DNA from: Papilionanthe hookeriana x Papilionanthe teres
Lineage: Eukaryota; Streptophyta; Magnoliopsida; Asparagales; Orchidaceae
Length of the DNA stretch: 64,000 bases
Direction: 5' to 3'
NCBI GenBank assembly: GCA_022702705.1
Contig: CM040428.1
Span: forward strand, 110,502,022 to 110,566,021
The notes beneath the pieces are model-generated. The model saw only the letters and a list, made by a program, of their open reading frames with translations, did not search any database and was not told where the DNA came from. Shown here one piece after another: positions 32,618-43,900 of the stretch. Each line of letters starts with the position of its first letter. Position 1 is the first letter of the stretch. The position numbers were made by a program, and so were the translations under genes.

Positions 32618-33500
32618 ATGACAAGAACAAAATCTTCACCAAAGCTGGACTTTCCTTTCGCCTCCAGAATGGAGTTCGTTGTCAATAGAAACGAGCTGCC
32701 TGATCTGGCAGTCATCAAGTTTAAACGAGGGTTCAACTATGTTGAAACTAAGTTTGGGGATGTGACTGTTGAAATGATGAAGCCTGAAATGAGGAAGTCC
32801 TTTAAGCCTATTGTATAGTTCAACCTGAAGTCTGTTGAGGAGCTCCCCATGCCAAAGAAGGAATGGATTTAGAACGTTATGAATGTTATGACTACTCCTA
32901 GGTCTGCTTTCCTCTTATAGCCGGATCTGTCGTCACTTCACCAATTATCCTGCCAAGTAAATGAAAAGAGATTCTACGTAAAGAAAAGTAAGTCGATGCT
33001 AGTGTTCTGCCATTTTCTGAATTCAAGATCGGGTCAGAATCAAAGTCTGTACAAATGATAAAGGCATAGGAAAGGATGCGAAATTAGGGAATTCTGATAA
33101 TCAAGCAGTCATGATAGCACCCATAGTAGTATGGTCCATAATACAATCAGCTTGGCCAGGAGTGCTCCCAACAAATGCCGCAACAATCAGACATCAGATG
33201 AAGTTGGACAACAGTAGAATGATTAAAAAAGTTTTACTCCTTCAGAGGCGATGCCATGGCAAAGATGCTCCAAATTCTGATAAAGATGCCATAATTTAGA
33301 CTACCGAGCCGAAAAAGCCAGAGAACGTTAGCAAGAAGGATCACCCCTAATACTCTCCATACCACCGGATGCTCGGCCACACAATAGAAATTTACTTTAA
33401 CTTCAGAAATTAGCTTAAGAATAATTTCAAAAGTGGACATGTAGTGATCCTGAAGTATTATCTAAGAAATCCCGAAAAGGGTTTTGTAAATATGATTTCA
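32618..33500 (+). pseudogene. Decayed Tat leader/gag fragment with zinc-knuckle-like end
   Basis: 32618-32818 is an open but unrecognised 66-codon stretch (NELPDLAVIKFKRGFNYVET). After many stops, 33360-33500 reads YHRMLGHTIE ... NFKSGH and LRNPEKGFVNMIS, matching the end of Tat gag at 58540-58700 (YHRMLEHKIE, EPEKGSTNMIS). This gag end lies upstream of the gag beginning at about 33550, the wrong order, so a rearrangement or a second element copy is likely. Confidence 0.5.
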
Positions 33501-33540
33501 GATGACTTAATTAACTTTTACATGAAAACACCTGAGTTTG

Positions 33541-35170
33541 GGGAAACAATTGATGTTTCTCATGAATCTCCGGCTGATCTTAAATTTCTCAGAGGAAAGT
33601 CGTTCAATTCTATCTTCGAAAAGCTCCGAACTGAAATTGCGCAACTATCTGAAGATCAGAAAGAAGATACCGAGGATGAAGATTACAACCTAGCAGATTG
33701 CACATAAAGTAATTTCACGGAAATCAAAATCATTGAAACGCGGTCATACCAGCCTCATGTGACGCTCCCTTACCCACTGATGAGAACACTGTGGATGAGA
33801 TTCAAAAGGCCATTCAACAATAGGATGAGCAGATAAGTCAAATGAATAAATAACTGGAAGAGATAGTGATAGCCATAGCTACAATTCAAGGGCAGTCGCA
33901 GTCACCGCCAATAGCTGCTCCAGAGGCAAATTGACCAGAAATCGTTCACATTGTAGATGAAGAAAAGGAGTTCACCTCTAATGAGCAGCTAAAAAGGGAT
34001 TCAGTTCGAGGTCTGATACCGGAAGGTAACCTGAAACAATTGTTGGAACAACAGGTGAGAGAAGCATTTGCTTGATTGAAAACAAAGATATCAGTTCCAA
34101 AGAGTAGACCTTACCCAGAGGAGTTTGATGTCATCCAATTCCCCAAGGGTTTCGTATCACCTTTGTTCAGAACCTTCGACGGGACTGGAAACCCCTGACA
34201 TCATGTTGCACACTTTCGAGCAAGTTGCTGCAACGCAGGGGGCAGTGATGCGCTACTATTCCGATAGTTTGTGAGCAATCTTTTAGGAATAGCCTTCAAC
34301 TGGTACATAAATGTTCGAAACAATTCAGTAAATACTTTCACAAAAATTGATAATCTTTTCAGCAAGTTCTTTGCTGGAGATCAACACTACGTCACTATAG
34401 GTTGTCTAGTGGAAGAGAAGCAGAAGGCCAGATGAAACTTTGGTGGTGTACATCCTATGTTGGAGAAATCTTAGCATGAGGTGTGAACCATAGCTTTAAG
34501 AGCAACATGTAATTGAGATTCTTCTAAAGAGAATCCACAGTCCAGTAGGCTTCTTACTCAAGGCACTTATAATTTAGACTTTTGAGAAGCTACTTAGCAA
34601 ATCTGGGAATCTTCAAGAAGAAGCTAAACAACTTGGTTTTCTTGAAAAAGCCGAGGAGATGGAGTCAGTAAGGACATTTGAGAAGAAATCTGGAATAGTT
34701 GTAGTGGTTAACAGCAGCAAGGGACCGTTACAAGTAAAAGCTATATAACCTCGACAGAGCTTCCAACGTCCTCGATAGAATGGTCAGCGATCGTTTCAGC
34801 AGATACTTTACTAGAAAGATGAAGGACAAGTTCCAGTCATGACCGATCAATCAAGAATGATATACTCTTTTAAAGATGAAGCAGCTAAAGGGATGATTCA
34901 CAATCTGATCAAGAATCTTGAGTTCATGTTGCTCATAACAAAGAGACCGGATGAGGTCAACAAGAAAGGACATCCGAGATATTTCCCGTACCACAAGTTC
35001 ATTGGACATACTATAGAGGAGCATTGAAGTTTCAAAGACTGGCTCGAGGAGAACTTCAAGAATGGTAACATAACAATCCTGGAAGAATATGTGAAAGAAA
35101 CCTGAAAGAGGTTCTATCAAAATGATTTCAGTTGATCTGTTTTGTGCCAATTGGCTCTTACGCAACTGAC
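33541..35170 (+). pseudogene. gag: Tat-type gag, heavily decayed
   Basis: 33541-33707 gives GKSFNSIFEKLRTEIAQLSE, matching the coiled part of gag at 57190-57260. 34100-34270 gives RPYPEEFDVIQFPKGFVSP, FDGTGNP and SCCNAGGSDALLF, matching 57670-57834 almost word for word. 34839-35027 has FPYHKFIGHTIEEH, and the end has EEYVKET, matching the zinc-knuckle end of gag near 58560-58690. Many stops and shifts. No protease or RT follows, so the element has lost pol. Confidence 0.75.
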
Positions 35171-36680
35171 CAAGGATGGGATGCCTTTTGACTACTATTG
35201 TACTACTACTATCAGTGTAAAAGGATTTCAGTGGGATTGATGTTTGTCTGTCCTGTCAGTCCCACTGCTATGAATAAAAAGAAAAGTTTTTTTGTTTAGA
35301 ATTGTTCAATATTTGGAAAGCTCATCACCCTTAAAGGAAAATTTGGATATTCTAATAAGACCACGACTTTAGGAAAGAATGAAATTAATGCCCTAATAAC
35401 TTGGTCTTTCACTTTAAAGAATTTGGATTGGGTCCTAAGTAGATTTTGAAATGAAACTGTGTGCTTAAAATACGAGTAATTGACTCGAGATATCACAAGC
35501 CTTTTAATTTCCTGCCATGTGACTGGGTCCAGACTTTCGAATAAGTTATAATATCACGGGATTCATGTTATGGAATATTTCAAAAATATTAATTAGGGGA
35601 GTTTTGACATTCAAAATCTTTAATAGAAATATGTCTTACTAGATATAGCAATTCTTAGAGAACAAAAGGAGCAAAAGGAAAAAAACTGGAAAACTGTATT
35701 GTCAATGTCCAATGGAGGAGAAGCTTGAGCTGAGCACAAAATCCTAAATTGGTGTCCCAATTCAGAGTTCAAAATCTTTAACATGTGCTCCAACAAATAT
35801 AGTAATCCTCAAAGAAAAAGAAAAAAAATTGTGCGAAAAGCTAAATAAAAAAAAGAGAGGAAATAAGAAGACTTTCTGAGAAGAAGCTTGAGGCAAGCAT
35901 ATAACCAAAAATTAGTGTTATAATCCTCTATGGATTAATAAAACTTGAAAGACTATCTTAAGGATGTTCTTCTGATATTATGATTTGAAAAGAGTAGAGT
36001 GATTTTATGCTTTTTGGTCGGTTATTAATTGACTCGGAAATATCTTTAGACAGTGAAATACATTTTGATCACATGAGCGGAAATTATGAAATCTGCTTAG
36101 GCCTAAAAAAAGGAATTGAAAGAAAGGGCTATGTTATTAACAATTAATGGAAATTCAAACCTGAAGTCATAACCTTTAAAGCCCAAAAGATGCAAGCCCA
36201 ACGTCAATTGAAGAAGCGTCAGAGCGACTTCCCAAAGACAATTTGGACAATCCTTACAAATCAATGTCAAAGAATGACAACTACTACAAACGAAGCTACA
36301 AAGTTGCGGTCTCTTCAGCTGTGGTGATCTTAGAAATAACACATCTTTATGTGTACATGAAAAAATATAATTCCGATAACACCTTAAAGAGTGAGTTATT
36401 CTTTACATGTGCCTCCTGTTATTGGACGATAACTCGAGCAGCACTGCACAATGTGATATTTCAAGGACAGCTTTATCCTACGAAGCACCGGTGCCGCACT
36501 TGTCTAAAACTGGGTCCAAATCCTAAAACAAGAAAAAAAAATCAATATCAAACAAAATAAAAGTCAATATTAAAATAAAACTCTGCATCTTACATTTTAC
36601 TTTTCATGCATCCTGCCAAACCCTTTTTAACAAATTCTTGCATTGCATAAGTTAACAAATTCCTCCAAAAAAAAATTTAA
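35171..36680. other. No recognisable gene
   Basis: AT-rich sequence after the gag remnant. Two adenine/guanine-rich stretches near 35650-35700 and 35810-35880 share AAGCTTGAG words and look like a loose duplication. Open frames at 35296-35496 and 36103-36560 overlap on opposite strands and show no domain. Confidence 0.4.
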
Positions 36681-37925
36681 AACTCAAATTTTAGAGGTTG
36701 AGGATTTTACATCTGACACCACATTGCTTTAGGAGCCCTCCTATCACAATGATTCAAATTCAAATTTCAAATTTTAGAGGTTGAGGATTTTACATCTGAC
36801 ACCGCATTGCTTTTGGAGCCCTCCCTATCGCATTGACTCAAATTCAAATTTTAAGTTTTCGAAGTTGAGGATTTTACATCCAACACCGCATTGCTTTAGG
36901 AGCCCTCCCTATCACAATGACTAAAATTTAAATTTCAAATTTTAGAGGTAGAGGATTTTACATCCGACACTGCATTGCTTTAGGAGCTGTCCCTATCGCA
37001 ATGATTCAAATTTAAATTTCAAATTCTAGAGGTTAAGGATTTCACATCTGACACAGCATTGCTTTAGCAGCCCTCCCTATCGCAATTATTCAAATTCAAA
37101 TTTAAAATTCTAGAGGTTGAGGATTTCACATCCGACATTGCATTGCATTAGGAGCCCTCCCTATCGCAATAATACAAATTCAAATTTCAAATTATAGAGG
37201 TTGGATTTTAGATCCTACACCACATTGCTTTAGGAGCCCTCCCTATCGAAATGATTCAAATTCAAATTTCAAAATTTAGAGATTGAGGATTTTGCATCCG
37301 ACGCCACATTGCTTGGGATCCTTCCCTATTGTAATGATTCAAATTCAAATTTCAAATTCTAGAGGTTGAGGATTTTACATCGAACACTGCATTGCTTTAG
37401 GAGCCCTCCCTATGACAATGATTCCAATTCAAATTTCAAATTCTTGAGGTTGAGGATTTTAGATCTGATAACGCATTGCTTTAGGAGCCCTCCCTATCGC
37501 AACGATTCAAATTCAAATTTTAAATTTTAGAGCTTGAGGATTTTACATCCGACACCTCTTTGCTTTAGGAGCCCTCCCTATCACAATGATTCAAATTAAA
37601 ATTTTAAATTTAAGAGGTTAAGGAATTTATATCTAACACCGCATTTCTTTAGGTGCCATCGCTATCGCAATGATTCAAATTCAAATTCTGAATTTTAGAG
37701 GTTGAGGATTTTACATCCGACACTGCATTGCTCTAGGAGCCCTCCCTATCGCATTAATTTAAATTCAAATTTCAAATTTCAAAGGATGAGGAGTTTACAT
37801 CCGACACTGCATTGCTTTAGAAGCCCTCCTTATCGCAATGATTCAATTTCAAATTTCAAATTCTAGTGGTTGAGGATCGCGGCATCCGATACTGCATTGC
37901 TTTAGGATCCTTTCCCATCGCAATG
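36681..37925 (+). repeat. 84-bp minisatellite, about 15 units
   Basis: Each unit has GCATTGCTTTAGGAGCCCTC, CCTATCGCAATGATTCAAAT, TCAAATTTCAAATTTTAGAG and GTTGAGGATTTTACATCCGA. Units differ by point changes and small indels; the right end decays into unique sequence. Lies downstream of the Tat gag remnant. Confidence 0.9.
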
Positions 37926-40900
37926 GTTCAAATCAAGTTTCGAATATCAAATCTTAGCACAAATTGATTCTTTATAATCTCTGCATTCTAAACTCTCAGT
38001 AAATCTCTACAATTTTGTAATCTTACAAGCTTTCAAGTCTCTTTAAATCTGATGAATCCTACAAATATCCATACATCTAGTACAAACTGCATGGTCTCTA
38101 ATCAAATTCCCCGAAGATTGATGACAATTCCTCAAGTTTTCATACATTTCTATACAGTTTCCATACATTTCCTACATGTCATACATTTCAGGTTTGGTGC
38201 AGAGTCATCTAATTTGTTACACTTACTTTACATTCCCCTTTCATACACTTTCTACATGTCATATATCCCTTGAGCAATGCAAGGTCGTTTAATTACCTAC
38301 AACACTCTGAATGAAAATTCCCAATTCGAAATGATGATAATCCCATTCAAATTAAGTTGAAATCACAGACTTAAATTCAAAAGAAAAAAATAAAAAATAA
38401 AAAATTATGAAAATTACTCCAAATAACATCCTGAAAACCAAAACTCAACTTCTTAAATCAAATCAAATCGGGTCACCTTTAGAATGTGCAAGAGTGAATT
38501 CTTTGCCACATTTTGAAAGTATTCGCCCGTTGTTCCCTAGCTGGAGTTTTCTCTTCCCCTCTCTTGGTTCTACATCCTTGCTTGAGCTTTGGCTCATACA
38601 GTTATATTGATTTTGTTGATCCCATTGGTCAACACCAATACGTGCGATGTGCTCTTCTTGCACACCATTCCTATTGGGGGGTCCATTTGTTGACCTCACT
38701 TTTGATTGAGGTTTAGTCTTTCTTTAGATAGCCTATGGTCTAGCCATAGGACTCTCTTAGTGCCTTTCTTGGACAACTAGCAATGGAACCCTACCATATA
38801 GAAATTTCGCATGCTTGTTTCCCTGACTTGGAATTTTCATATACTTAAGGCCTAACCTCCAGCATTTGGGAGGAAGAGACCAAGCATAAAAAAGTCTAAG
38901 CGGGATTCTTATAGGTGGTCAGGCCTTAGGGTAACCCTAGGAGTTTTGGAGCACATTCACACCTACATTAACACCTACACATTACACTTTATACTCACAA
39001 AGTTAAAGCAAACACATCCTACTTTGATTTCTTAACTCTTTGGAAACTCATATTGGCAGACCCACCAACTTTAAGCACATGGCTAAAATGGCTAGGACCA
39101 AAACATAGAGGAACAAAAGAGGGTTTCCCTTGGTCCATGACTCAGCTAGAATGTTCCCATTCTTCTTACCCTCAAGCCATTTCAATTTCACCAAAATTTC
39201 ATTTTTGACCCAAAATTACCAATTTGCCTCATAAAAGGCCCCAATATCCAAAATTTTCCAGAATTAGCCAAGCTCTCCAAAAACCATTTTAGAGCGTTCC
39301 ACTCATCATATTGAGAATTTTAACTATAAACACACCATACATCTGAGCTACCTTTGGGCCCCACGAGGCCAAAATAGACGAGACTTGAACAACATTTCGG
39401 GCCTCATAAAACCTTCCATATTAATCAGAAATGCCCTCGAACACTGTCATTCGACTCCAAATTTCATTTAGAACTACCTCGAGCCTTTAATTTAGCTTTT
39501 TGACCGCTTGCCGCAAAAAAAATCCCAAAAATTACCAAAATGCACCTCATAGACCAAAATTCCATAAATTCCAAAAAAATCCTAAAAATTTCCAAAACCT
39601 CCCATATATCTCCAATTTCATTTTCTTCAACTACAACATAACTCAATTTGATCAATTTTACCCAATTTCACCAAAAGCCCCAATTTTGACCTAAGCCCCA
39701 ATTTGACCCAAATTGAACCCAATGTCAGCCCATTTCCCCCCAATTTGAATTTTAAATCCTTCTTAACACTCCCTTAAACCAAATGCAACATTCAATTGCC
39801 ACCAATTTTAGCTCAAATCTTACCCAAAACCAATTTAAACAAAAACACCTAAATTTGACGCATTTTTGACCCGATCGATGAGGAAGTTTCCTGAACAACC
39901 TCGGATCACGAAATGGACTGCGTCGTTGGATTCGAAACATTAAAATTAATTGGAAAGGACCTATAACTTGCTATTGTTTTGTGCACAAGAAAATGGATCA
40001 AAATTTGGCGTGCTTTCGTTAAATATTTAAAAATTTACATTTTAAACACCCTAATCCCTAACCTAAACCTAACCCACGACTAAACCTAGCAGCTGCGCCC
40101 ACCTCTCCCCCCCCCCCTCCTCCCTCTATTTCACGAAACTGATGTCAGCCCCCTCCTTTTTGTGAAAAAAGCCATGAATTCCTCCTCTTTCATGCGATTT
40201 CTTGCTCTCCAAGCCATGTAAGAATCTCTCCTAGCTTCCATCCCATCACCTTTTCCATGGAATAGTCATGTCTTGCTGCGATTTTTCTTTTCACGATCAT
40301 TTCAGGGTGGTTTAATGGCTGCGTACCTTATGGACCAAGGGTTTTTTACCCATAGGTAGGCTGGGGATTTTCTTCTTCTTCTTCTTCTTCTTCTTCTTCT
40401 TCTTCTCCTTTTTCTTCCTTTAGCTAACAAAAAGACCCCTTTTGTGCCTTTTTTTGGGTTGGCCAAAAATTGCAAGGAGAGGGGAGGTGCTGTCCAAATT
40501 TTTTCTTGATCCAAAGCTACGGAAAAGGCTTATTTGTTGCTTGTTTTGGCTAGGTTTCTTGCCCCTTTCACTTATCCATTTGGCTTGGTTGGTGATTTTG
40601 TCCATTAAGGTATAAATTTCCACTCCGATGGCTTAATTCTTTTGTTGCTTTTGGCTAAGGAAATATATGGTAAAAGTTACATGTTTATGCTTGGTTTTTG
40701 AAGTCTTATTCCATGGAAAAAGTTTTGAGTTTAATCTTAGGCTTTGAGGTTATTTTACCATGTTAAGGTTGGAGTTATTTTCCTTTTTTATTCTTTTCTT
40801 TCTTCCCTACCTTATGCTAATTTAAAAAAAATGGGAAAGAAGAGAAGGAGGAAAGTTTGAGAGAGGAAATAGCATGCTAACCTAGCTTTTTGGATGTTTT

Positions 40901-40983
40901 AAAGCTTTATGGTTAACATTAGCATGCTTTGGAAAATATTTGCTAGCTCTCTTTTATTAGTACAAGGCTAACTCCTTTTCTCT
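37926..40983. other. No recognisable gene; microsatellite and C-rich patches
   Basis: No coding region supported. CTACATGTCATA recurs 84 bp apart (near 38169 and 38253). There is a C run at about 40108-40120 and a (CTT)n microsatellite at about 40370-40406. Near 38965-39000 CACACCTACATTAACACCTA resembles the minisatellite words at 24440-24585, and 40830-40980 resembles 25000-25190, hinting at two copies of one noncoding element. Confidence 0.45.
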
Positions 40984-43900
40984 TTTGACCAAATTTGACT
41001 TTTTGCTCAAAAGTTGACCTGTTAGGCCAATGGGTTGGTCATTGGGTTAAGTGTTGATCATTTTGACCAAAGTTGACTTTTTGGTCAAAAGTTGACCTAT
41101 TGGGTCAATGGGTTTGTCATTGGGTCAAAAATTAACCATTTTGACCAAAATTGACTTTTTGGTCAGAGATTGGCTTACTGGTTCAATAATTGGTCATTAG
41201 GTCAAAAGCTGACTATTTTGACCAAAATTGATTTTTTGCTCATAAGTTGATCTATTGGGTCAATGAGTTTCATTGGGTCAGGGATTGACCATTTTGACCA
41301 AAGTTGACTTTTTGGTCAGAGATTGGCTTACTGGGTCAATAATTGGTCATTAGGTCAAAATTTACTATTTTGACCAAAATTGACTTTTTGGTCAAAAGTT
41401 GACCTATTGGGTCAATGAGTTGGTCATTGGGTCAAGGATAGACCTTTTTGACCAAAGTTGACTTTTTGGTCAAAAGTTGATCTATTGGGTCAATGGGTCG
41501 GTCATTGTGTCAATGATTAACCATCTCGACCAAAGTTGACTTTTTGGTGATAGTTGGCTTACTGGGTCAAAAATTGCTCATTAGGTCAAAAATTGACTAT
41601 TTTGACCAAAATTGAATTTTTGGACAAAAGTTAACCCATTGGGTCAACGGGGTTTTCAATGGGTCAGAAGTTGACCATTTTGACCAAAGTTGACTTTTGG
41701 TCAAAAGTTGACCTATTTGATCAATGAGTTGGTAATTCGGTCAAGAATTGACCATTTTGACCAGAGATGACTTTTTAGAAAAAAATTGACCTATTGGATC
41801 AATGGGTTGGTCATTGAGTAAAAAATTGACCATTTTGACCAAAGTTAACTTTTTGGTCAAAAGTTGACCTATAGGGTCAATCTTTTGTCATTAGGTAAAA
41901 AATTAATTATATTGAACAAAATTGACTTTTCGGTCAAAAGTTGACATGTTGGGTCAATGGGTTTATCATTGGGTCAAGGATTGACCATTTTGACCAAAAT
42001 TCACTTTTTTGTCAGAGATTGACATATTGGGGCAATAAGTGGTCATTAATTCAAAAATTGACTATTTTGTCGAAAATTGACTTTTTGGTCAGAGATTGAC
42101 TTATTGAGTCAATAATTGGTCATTAGGTCGAAAATTAACTACTTTGACCAAAATTGACTTTTTGGTCAAAAGTAAACCCATTGGGTTAACGGGGAGGTCA
42201 TTAGGTGAGAAATTGTCCATTTTGACCAAAGTTAACCTTTTGGTCAAAAGTTGACCTATTTGGCTAAGGAGTTGGTAATTTGGTCAAGAATCTGACCATT
42301 TTGACTGAAGAAGACTTTTTTGGTCAAAAGATGACCTATTGGGTTAATGGGTTGGTCATTGGGTCAAAAATTGACCATTTTGACCAAAGTTAACTTTTTG
42401 GTCAATAGTTGACCTATTGGGTCAATGGGTAGCCATTAGGTCAAAAATTGAATATTTTGACCCAAATTAACTTTTTGTTCAAAAGTTGACTAATCGGGTC
42501 AATGCGTTGGTTATTGGGTCAAAAATTGACCATTCTGACTAAAGTTTACTTTTTGGTTAAAAGGTGACATACGGGTAAATGGGTTGGCCATTGGGTCAAA
42601 AATTGAACATTTTGGCCAAAGTTGTCTTTTTGGTTAAAAGTAGAAATATTTGGATAATGGGGCCTCATTAGGTCAAAACTTGACTATATTGAGTAAAATT
42701 GACTTTTTGGTCAAAAGTTGACTTATTGGGTCAATGTGTTGGTTATTGGTTCAAGGTTTGACCATTTTGACCAAAGTTGACTTTTTGGCCAAAAGTTGAC
42801 CTATTGGGTCAATGGATTGGTCATTGGGTGAGAAATTGACCATTTTAACCAATGTTGACTTTTTTGTCAAAAGTTCACCTATTAGGTCAATGGGTTTGTC
42901 ATTGGGACAAAAATTAACCATTTTGACCAAAGTTAACTTTTTGGTCAGAGATTGGCTTACTGGGTCAATAATTGGTCATTAGGTCAAAAATTAACTATTT
43001 TGACCAAAATTTACTTTTTGGTCAAACGTTGACCTATTTGGTCAATGGGTTGATCATTAGGTCAAGGATTGACCATTTTGAACAAAGTTAAATTTTTGGT
43101 TAAAAGTTGACTCATTGGGACAATGGGTCGGTCATTGGTTCAAGGATTGACCATTTTGACTAAAGTTGACATTTTGGTCAGTGATTGACTTATTGGGTCA
43201 ATAATTGGTCATTAGGTCAAAAATTGATTATTTTGACCAAAATTAAATTTTATGTCAAAAGTTAACCCATTGGGTCAACGGGGTGGTCATTGGGTTAGAA
43301 ATTGACCCTTTTTACCAAAGTTAACTTTTTGGTGAAAAGTTGACCTATTTGGTTAATGAGTTGGTAGTTGGGTCAAGAATTGACCATTTTGATAGAAATT
43401 GACTTTTTGCTCAAAAGTTGATCTGTTGGGCTAATGGGTGATCATTAGGTCAAAAATTGACTATTATGACCAAAATTGACTTTTTTGGTCAAAAGTTGAC
43501 CTATTAGGTCAATGGTTTTGTCATTGGGTCAAGGATTGACCATTTTTTATCAAAGTAAACTTTTTGTCAGGGATTGACTTATTGGGTCAATAATTGGTCA
43601 TTAATTCAAAAATTGATAATTTTGACCAAAATTGACTTTTTGGTCAGAAGTTGACCTATTAGGCCAATGGGTTGGTCATTGGGCAAGGATTAATCATTTT
43701 GACCAAAGTTGACTTTTTGGTCAAAAGCTGTCTTATTGGGTCAATGGGTTCGTCATTGGGTCAAGAATTGACCATTTTGACCAAAGTTGACTTTTTGTTC
43801 CGAGATTGACTTACAGGGTTAATAATTGGTCATTAGGTCAAAAATTAACAATTTTGACCAAAATTTAATTTTTTGTCAAAAGTTGACCTATTGGATCAAT

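Noticed and set aside
36681..37925. CRISPR-like array
   Set aside because: Units are contiguous 84-bp tandem repeats without unique spacers; the same holds for the arrays at 40984-46530 and 51821-55080.
40302..40514. Arg-rich minus-strand protein
   Set aside because: The Arg run is a (CTT)n microsatellite read in reverse.
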